Shown here: one piece after another, positions 7,034-10,906 of the stretch | Layout: every line of letters begins with the position of its first letter | Numbering within the stretch: position 1 is the stretch's first letter | Position numbers and translations under genes: made by a program | Notes under the pieces: model-generated | Told to the model about the DNA's origin: nothing | What the model saw: only the letters and a program-made list of their open reading frames with translations | The model's database searches: none | Assembly (NCBI GenBank): GCA_937948705.1 | Contig: CALECF010000212.1 | Coordinates: 1 to 10,906 of the forward strand | Direction: 5' to 3' | From: an uncultured Anaerosolibacter sp. | GTDB lineage: Bacteria; Bacillota_A; Clostridia; Peptostreptococcales; Thermotaleaceae | DNA length: 10,906 bases

Positions 7034-7857
7034 TAATTTTCTTTAAGAATCTTACACACCATTGACTGAGATATATCTCCGACCAGTTCACCAATTTCCT
7101 TTAGTGTAAGACCTGAGTTTTTCCTTAATCCTACTATGATTTTCTTTCTCAACGCTTTATCTTTCCTCAGGTCATCTTTGCATTTTTCTAATTTACTTAA
7201 TTGATTTTCTAAAAACAGCTTTGCAGCTTCTAATGACTCAATATAATCTTCACTTTCTCTTCTTAGAATCATTTTGTCCGCTTCTACATCTAGTATCTCT
7301 TCTTTAAATTCATGCTTTATAACGTAACTGTAGTATTCTTCTACTGCTAGTTTTTTTCTACTAGAGAACATCCCCAGTACTCTTTCTATATCCACCAATT
7401 CTTTTCTGCTTTTTTCCCTTAGAAAATAATGATTAAAGCTGCTCCATTTATATTCCTGTGGAACTTTTACTATTCCAGCCTTTACTGGATTATTATGTAT
7501 ATATGCACTAACTGAAAGTAGATACTTATCATCTTCTATAATCTCACTTTTAAATCGGTCCTGGAATAGATGTCCAACCCGTTTATATGTATGATTGAAA
7601 TAGTATACATAGCTTATATTAATACTCTTTACTATCTTTGATATATCGTTTCCATTGTCATCAATTAGCAGGTGCATATGATTATCCATAAGGCAATAGG
7701 CTTCCACTTTAAAATTGTATTTCTCTTTCATCCTTCCAAGTGTATCCAGAAATCTTACCTTGTCCTCATCGGATATAAAAATATTCTTGCGTTCATTCCC
7801 TCTCAGGATAACGTGATAGGTTTGGTACTCGCCTTTAATCCTTGCAATCCTTGGCAT
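7033..7857 (-). CDS. REP-associated tyrosine transposase (Y1/IS200-like HUH family)
   Basis: A 274-residue single-strand DNA transposase of the Y1 HUH superfamily. Residues 1-130 hold the catalytic domain: MPRIARI...YHVILRGNERKNIF at the start; the metal-binding H-x-H in CLMDNHMHLLI (His60, His62); GHLFQDRFKS (95-104); and the catalytic tyrosine, Tyr119, in SAYIHNNPVKAG. The HMHLL, FQDRFKS and YIHNNP order is diagnostic of REP-associated (RAYT) enzymes, which act on palindromic REP sequences. The C-terminus (about 230-274) carries a helix-turn-helix, SGLTLKEIGELVGDISQS, resembling the DnaA-C type domain found in many RAYTs. All catalytic residues are present and the frame is intact, so it may be functional. 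The ribosome binding site is modest (GAGG very close to ATG, GGGG 8 nt away), fitting low expression. Confidence 0.93.
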   Translation of the reverse strand: MPRIARIKGEYQTYHVILRGNERKNIFISDEDKVRFLDTLGRMKEKYNFKVEAYCLMDNHMHLLIDDNGNDISKIVKSINISYVYYFNHTYKRVGHLFQDRFKSEIIEDDKYLLSVSAYIHNNPVKAGIVKVPQEYKWSSFNHYFLREKSRKELVDIERVLGMFSSRKKLAVEEYYSYVIKHEFKEEILDVEADKMILRRESEDYIESLEAAKLFLENQLSKLEKCKDDLRKDKALRKKIIVGLRKNSGLTLKEIGELVGDISQSMVCKILKEN

Positions 7858-7890
7858 AACCTCTACCCCACTTTCTTTGTATATATTAGT

Positions 7891-7917
7891 ATTATATTAC
7901 TAAATAATTCCATTCAA
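7891..7917 (-). promoter_or_regulatory. Possible transposase promoter
   Basis: On the minus strand TTGAAT (7917-7912, the inner end of the right inverted repeat) and a perfect TATAAT (7896-7891) are separated by 15 bp, shorter than the ideal 17. The -35 would be inside the repeat, tying promoter activity to the element's end. Confidence 0.35.
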
Positions 7918-7941
7918 TTCAAGAACCGTCCCTAAATTTCT
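7912..7941 (-). repeat. Right inverted repeat of the transposase element
   Basis: 30 bp identical in reverse complement to 7004-7033. The inner end reads TTGAAT on the minus strand and may serve as -35 box of the transposase promoter. The outer end abuts the coupled short ORF downstream of the glycosyltransferase. Confidence 0.9.
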
Positions 7942-7984
7942 CTGTACCAAGGAGGGAGCAATTTTTTTCTGTAAGTATATTCAT
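7919..7984 (-). pseudogene. Short ORF coupled to the glycosyltransferase, cut by the transposase element
   Basis: The glycosyltransferase ends in ATGA, with AAGGAGG 5 nt upstream of the ATG (7984-7982), the classic layout of translational coupling. The ORF reads MNILTEKNCSLLGT and then enters the element's inverted repeat at 7941, terminating there after 21 codons. Removing 7004-7941 joins ACAG to TAAAG and keeps the frame: the ORF would continue VKKNIKG and stop at TGA just before the AAAGGAG of the acetyltransferase gene. It resembles nothing I recognise; it could be a leader peptide, a small protein, or a chance frame. The ribosome binding site and overlap are observed; the interruption is inference. 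Confidence 0.45.
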
Positions 7985-9090
7985 ATGGACCTCCTTAAAG
8001 AAACGAAATCATAGGCATATATAGTTTTAGATATGATTTGAGCTGCTATTAATTTATTGAATTTATAAGATTTTCTCTTCATTTCCTCCAACTTTTTATC
8101 TGAGCTTAATAAAGTGTTCGTTATATTTATAAGTTCATTTGTATCTTTAGCCCATCTTGACCATCCTTGTCGACATACAAACTTAGCGTTTTTTTCTTCA
8201 TGCCCAGGAATTGGTTTATAAATGATTGTAGGTAATCCAGATACTCCTGCCTCAGTTAGGGTAACAGCTCCTGCCTTTGAAATTAAGAGGGATGCCTTTT
8301 TCATAAGCAAAGGAATCTCATTGGAAAAGGGGATTACATTCCATCTCTCAGGGGTTTTATCCTTTATACTGTTGGTTATATATTGAAATAACTCCTCGTT
8401 TTTCCCAGTTAATACTATTGCCTTAAAAGGGGCCTCAATCTCTTCTAAGCTTTCCACCACTTCTTCAAGGCAACCTATTCCTAGTCCTCCTCCCATAATA
8501 AGTACTAAGGGTATATTATTTATGTCCCTAGTTCCAGTATTTTTAATTGGTTGATTCCCATAAAAGTCTATTTTTATTGGTATTCCTGTATTAATGACTG
8601 CGTTTCTGGGATAACCCTTTTTACAAATCTGATCTTTGACCTCAGAATTTGCCACAAAATATCCTGACATCTTTGGGTTATACCAAATTGGATGGAAACC
8701 ATAGTCTGTTATTACTGTCCAAGCAGGAATGTTTAAGGAATTTGTGTAACTGGTGGCGGGAAAGGGATGAGTAAAAATAAAGATATCAGGCTTAAATGTA
8801 TGTTTAATATTATTCAAAATTCTTAAACAGAGAAAGTCAGAGTAGTTAATTATAGAGGTACTTTTGTCATGCTTGTAAGTCCAATGAAATAATTTGCTAT
8901 ATACATAAGGTGTTCTTGTTATAACTTCGATATATACAATCTTTAGAAATTGATACACCTTGCTGTCATCTAGGATGTCAAATACTTTAATCTCATTACT
9001 AGGATTTTCAATCTTTAAAGATTCTTCTAGGGCTAATGCAACAGCATTGTGTCCTTGGCCTATAGATGCAGTAATAATAGCAATTTTCAT
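7981..9090 (-). CDS. Processive diacylglycerol glycosyltransferase-like protein (MGDG synthase/UgtP family, GT28)
   Basis: A 369-residue GT-B fold glycosyltransferase. The N-terminal domain opens with MKIAIITASIGQGHNAVA; S-x-G-x-G-H is the hallmark of MGDG-synthase-type enzymes that add sugars to diacylglycerol at the inner membrane face. The C-terminal nucleotide-sugar domain shows VLIMGGGLGIG (196-206), NEIPLLMKKASLLISKAGAVTLTEA (257-281) and PGHEEKNA (295-302), the GT28 donor-binding blocks. Likely role: membrane glycolipid synthesis, possibly the anchor for lipoteichoic-like polymers; donor (UDP-glucose or UDP-galactose) and number of sugars are not readable. Start: an upstream TTG (9096) lies too close to the Shine-Dalgarno; ATG at 9090 has GGAG with 7-nt spacing and puts the Rossmann strand at residue 2. 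A perfect palindrome precedes the ribosome binding site. The gene is divergent from the PHP gene. Its stop overlaps a coupled short ORF. Confidence 0.9.
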   Translation of the reverse strand: MKIAIITASIGQGHNAVALALEESLKIENPSNEIKVFDILDDSKVYQFLKIVYIEVITRTPYVYSKLFHWTYKHDKSTSIINYSDFLCLRILNNIKHTFKPDIFIFTHPFPATSYTNSLNIPAWTVITDYGFHPIWYNPKMSGYFVANSEVKDQICKKGYPRNAVINTGIPIKIDFYGNQPIKNTGTRDINNIPLVLIMGGGLGIGCLEEVVESLEEIEAPFKAIVLTGKNEELFQYITNSIKDKTPERWNVIPFSNEIPLLMKKASLLISKAGAVTLTEAGVSGLPTIIYKPIPGHEEKNAKFVCRQGWSRWAKDTNELINITNTLLSSDKKLEEMKRKSYKFNKLIAAQIISKTIYAYDFVSLRRSI

Positions 9091-9107
9091 ACTCAATCTC
9101 CTCTCCT

Positions 9108-9128
9108 TATTATGACTTAATCATAATA
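9108..9128. promoter_or_regulatory. Palindrome in the glycosyltransferase leader, possible operator
   Basis: TATTATGA (9108-9115) and TCATAATA (9121-9128) are perfect 8-bp arms around CTTAA. It ends a few bases upstream of the glycosyltransferase Shine-Dalgarno and may overlap its -10 region (TATATT next to it). It could be a repressor site or a weak mRNA hairpin; no cognate regulator can be named. Confidence 0.4.
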
Positions 9129-9205
9129 TAGTCAGTTTAAAAACAAAGAAATATCAGGTAAAGATTCTGTTAATTAATGACGATTAGATTAGTATTTTTA
9201 TAAAT

Positions 9206-9234
9206 TTAACAATCCTTTAATAGGGTATTAATAT
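9206..9234 (+). promoter_or_regulatory. Likely promoter of the PHP-domain gene
   Basis: TTAACA (9206-9211, 5 of 6 to the -35 consensus), 17-bp spacer, TAATAT (9229-9234, 4 of 6 to the -10), about 45 bp upstream of the start codon. Spacing and position suit a vegetative sigma-A promoter. Confidence 0.5.
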
Positions 9235-9279
9235 TGGAATAGTACAATGTATTTAAAGTAAAGTATGAGGAGGCAGATC

Positions 9280-10110
9280 ATGAAACTTGTTGATTACCAT
9301 ATTCATTCTCTATACTCATCAGATAGTAGCGCTAAACTTGAAGACATCGCTAATTCAGCTATTACCAAAGGACTGAAGGAGATTGTTATTACAGATCATT
9401 TTGAGCCAACCTCTGTAGACAATGAATATACTTACTATAATCCTGTAGACCAACTGGTATCTATAGAGACCTTAAATGAAAAGTTAGATGGGAAGTTAAA
9501 GATTCGCCAGGGTGTTGAGTTAGGACAACCCCATCATTATCCTAATTTAATTAGAGAAGTTAAAGCTAAAGTAAATTTTGATTATATTATTGGTTCTGCT
9601 CATAAAGACCTCCATGATATAGATGTAAATCAGATTAACTATGGTCTGGAAAATTTAGATATCATTTGCAGAAAATATTTAAAAGAAGTAGTATCAATGG
9701 TTAAAGATAATCAATTTGACTGCGTAGGTCATCTTGATCTTATCAAGAGATATGCAAGCAGACAAGGCATCACCATTTCTATACGTCCTTATCAGGAACA
9801 GCTAGAAGAAATTTTTAAGATTTTAATTAATAACGGTAAGGGTATTGAAATTAATACTTCAGGCCTTCGTGAATCCATGAAAAGCTTTATGCCTGATTTT
9901 GATATAGTGAGTTTCTATAAAGAACTCGGTGGAGAAATTGTAACTATTGGTTCCGATGCCCATTACGCTAAGCATGTTGGTGAAGGCTTAAACTTAGCTA
10001 TGGATATGCTAAGGAATGTTGGATTTAGATATATTACGGTTTTTGATAAACGAGTAGCTAATTTTGAGGCTATCACTTCTAGCGAAAAATATTACAAACT
10101 GGTTATTTAG
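9280..10110 (+). CDS. PHP-domain histidinol-phosphatase-type phosphoesterase (HisJ family)
   Basis: A 276-residue metal-dependent phosphoesterase with all PHP metal-ligand motifs in order: DYHIHS (His7, His9), TDHFE (Asp39, His40), GVELGQ (Glu80), GSAHKD (His108), GHLDLIKRY (His151, Asp153), EINTSG, and GSDAHYAKHVGEG (Asp226, His228). Length and layout match HisJ-type histidinol phosphatases, which hydrolyse L-histidinol phosphate to histidinol using three metal ions. No other his genes are nearby, so a different phosphomonoester substrate is possible. Start: an ATG at 9265 is part of the ribosome binding site itself (ATGAGGAGG); the ATG at 9280, 6 nt after AGGAGG, is the real start and begins MKLVDYHIHS as family members do. 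It is the only plus-strand gene in the window, with its own promoter and a double terminator downstream. Confidence 0.92.
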   Translation: MKLVDYHIHSLYSSDSSAKLEDIANSAITKGLKEIVITDHFEPTSVDNEYTYYNPVDQLVSIETLNEKLDGKLKIRQGVELGQPHHYPNLIREVKAKVNFDYIIGSAHKDLHDIDVNQINYGLENLDIICRKYLKEVVSMVKDNQFDCVGHLDLIKRYASRQGITISIRPYQEQLEEIFKILINNGKGIEINTSGLRESMKSFMPDFDIVSFYKELGGEIVTIGSDAHYAKHVGEGLNLAMDMLRNVGFRYITVFDKRVANFEAITSSEKYYKLVI

Positions 10111-10161
10111 CACCATTCAAAAGCAGCTTACTTAATAATTCATATTCTTTTATATTTGGAG

Positions 10162-10200
10162 ACAACCATTAAGTTAATCCTCCCTCTACTTAATGGTTGT
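10162..10200 (+). terminator. Rho-independent terminator of the PHP gene
   Basis: Perfect 13-bp stem ACAACCATTAAGT (10162-10174) / ACTTAATGGTTGT (10188-10200) with a 13-nt loop, followed by TTATTTATTA. It begins 52 bp past the PHP stop codon. Confidence 0.8.
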
Positions 10201-10219
10201 TTATTTATTAATTAAAATT

Positions 10220-10249
10220 AAAAAACTACTGCCTATACAGTAGTTTTTT
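10220..10249. terminator. Bidirectional terminator between convergent PHP and XRE genes
   Basis: Perfect 12-bp stem AAAAAACTACTG (10220-10231) / CAGTAGTTTTTT (10238-10249) with a 6-nt loop. The A and T tracts on both sides allow use in both directions. It sits 17 bp beyond the XRE stop, so it chiefly serves that gene and backs up the PHP terminator. Confidence 0.85.
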
Positions 10250-10265
10250 ATAGCACTTCCATTAA

Positions 10266-10466
10266 TCATGCTCTTAGTATCAATTCATCTACCTTAACGT
10301 TTAGAGCTTCAGCTAAAGAAACAACTTTATTGAAGGCAGGATTATGTTTAGTTCCCCTTTCCAATTCTTCTATATAACTTTTGGAGATTCGTGTCAATCT
10401 AGCAATATCTAGGGTTGTATACCCCTTGGTATTTCTCAACTCACGGACTTTCAAACCATTTAACAT
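10266..10466 (-). CDS. Small XRE-family HTH regulator
   Basis: A 66-residue protein made almost entirely of one Cro/CI-type helix-turn-helix: KVRELRNTKGYTTLDIARLT leads into the recognition segment ISKSYIEELERGTKHNP, then VVSLAEALNVKVDELI, the standard five-helix HTH_3 arrangement. There is no extra domain for ligand binding or oligomerisation, as in SinR-like or stand-alone Cro-type repressors. Start ATG at 10466 has GGAGG with 7-nt spacing. The gene is convergent with the PHP gene and ends 17 bp before a strong terminator. No partner (toxin, peptidase, phage gene) is adjacent on its upstream side within the window. It could act on its own promoter or on a gene elsewhere; the target is unknown. 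Confidence 0.88.
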   Translation of the reverse strand: MLNGLKVRELRNTKGYTTLDIARLTRISKSYIEELERGTKHNPAFNKVVSLAEALNVKVDELILRA

Positions 10467-10638
10467 AAAAACTCCTCCTCAAAGTATTTTAAGTTATTTG
10501 TTAAATTCCTTAGAGTAAAAACTTTATACCAGACAATATACTGGGATTAGATATTTTTCCTTGTTTTACTATACAAAGATTATATAATAGATTTCTACAT
10601 TATTCTTTAAATTTTCATTAAGTTCTGGTTAATTTCCG

Positions 10639-10749
10639 TTATTCTGCTTCCTTACTCTCTATGATGGTTTTTTTTTTGCCTTTATAGGGATACCCTTTCC
10701 AGAAACAGTCCCTCACATAGTGGCCCAGATATTTATTGCTAACATCCAA
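10639..10749 (-). pseudogene. Possible C-terminal gene remnant
   Basis: A 36-codon open stretch on the minus strand between TGA (10752-10750) and TAA (10641-10639). It reads like real protein, with KYLGHYVRDCFWKGYPYKG followed by KKKTIIESKEAE: aromatic-rich, then a charged tail. It has no ribosome binding site and no good start codon (only TTG at 10749), and crosses a run of ten A residues on the coding strand, a likely slippage spot. It may be the 3' end of a gene whose upstream part has decayed or shifted frame. I do not recognise the family. Confidence 0.3.
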
Positions 10750-10850
10750 TCATGATGACAAGGGGACGGCAGACTGTGTGGTTATCCCATTAACGAGCTG
10801 AGTTAAGGACCCTATTCACAGCTTAGTTTTTAAACATAGTATATTTTTAA

Positions 10851-10881
10851 CAAACCGGAACCTTACACTAGTGCCGGTTTG
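10851..10881. terminator. Hairpin near the right edge, probable terminator
   Basis: CAAACCGG (10851-10858) and CCGGTTTG (10874-10881) form a perfect 8-bp GC-capped stem with a 15-nt loop. T-rich sequence follows on the plus strand (CTTCTTTCT); on the minus strand it is followed by TTAAAAAT. The gene it would serve is not in the window, perhaps a minus-strand gene beyond the right edge. Confidence 0.45.
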
Positions 10882-10906
10882 CTTCTTTCTCTGAGCCTTT
10901 TTAAAA

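Larger units (their letters stand above)
7004..7941 (-). mobile_element. REP-associated (Y1) transposase element with 30-bp inverted repeats
   Basis: A 938-bp unit consisting of one Y1 transposase gene bounded by perfect 30-bp inverted repeats (7004-7033 and 7912-7941). The repeats contain the core AGGGACGGTTCTTGAATT. Short stretches just outside the repeats do not look duplicated, as expected for HUH-type single-strand transposition, which makes no target duplication. It lies between the glycosyltransferase and the acetyltransferase, transcribed in the same direction as both, and appears to interrupt a short coupled ORF. The exact ends are inferred from the limit of repeat identity. Confidence 0.8.
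10467..10906. other. Right-hand region without an intact gene
   Basis: About 440 bp. The left part is AT-rich and should hold the XRE promoter (TATAAT-like boxes near 10575 and TATAAA near 10526 on the minus strand, no confident -35). The composition is more mixed from 10620 on. Contents there: a possible decayed minus-strand gene end (10639-10749), a GGGACGG core at 10763-10769 like the transposase repeats, and a GC-capped hairpin at 10851-10881. Confidence 0.4.

Noticed and set aside
1..10906. CRISPR array, tRNA or rRNA genes
   Set aside because: No regularly spaced direct repeats and no tRNA or rRNA signatures were seen on either strand.

Overview
This 10.9 kb window looks like chromosomal DNA of a low-GC Firmicute, most likely a Clostridia-type anaerobe. 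The reasons are strong AGGAGG-type ribosome binding sites, AT-rich intergenic DNA with many T-tract hairpin terminators, some TTG/GTG-type start choices, and the protein families present. No rRNA, tRNA, CRISPR array, phage structural gene or replication origin is visible. All genes lie on the minus strand except one PHP-domain gene at 9280-10110.

Left part (1-3210): the 5' end of a helicase gene resembling the DinG family; a complete selO (protein AMPylase) whose base composition (about 50% GC in sampled stretches) contrasts with the 25-33% of sampled stretches further right; and a TM1586-type nitroreductase with its own terminator. Middle part (3211-6964): a phytoene-desaturase-like FAD oxidoreductase; a 630-bp gene-poor stretch rich in hairpins; an AraC regulator fused to a GyrI-like effector-binding domain; and a Vat/CatB-type hexapeptide acetyltransferase. 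The last two are on one strand, 94 bp apart, and form a plausible drug-sensing and drug-modifying pair.

Right part (7004-10906): a compact mobile element (Y1/REP-associated tyrosine transposase) bounded by perfect 30-bp inverted repeats; a processive glycolipid-type glycosyltransferase (MGDG synthase/UgtP-like); a divergent PHP-domain phosphoesterase; two strong terminators; a small XRE regulator; and a 440-bp tail with no intact gene but a possible gene remnant.

The most interesting structure is the mobile element and what it landed in. The glycosyltransferase gene ends in ATGA, preceded by a near-ideal Shine-Dalgarno, so a short translationally coupled ORF starts there. That ORF runs into the element after 14 codons. 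Removing the element in silico rejoins it into a 21-codon ORF whose stop lies just before the ribosome binding site of the acetyltransferase. The element therefore appears to have split a glycosyltransferase / small ORF / acetyltransferase / AraC string. Degenerate sequences resembling the element's ends (GGGACGG / CCGTCCC cores, some in hairpins) are scattered elsewhere in the window. A second notable signal is an ideal internal ribosome binding site inside the AraC gene, placed exactly at the start of its effector-binding domain.
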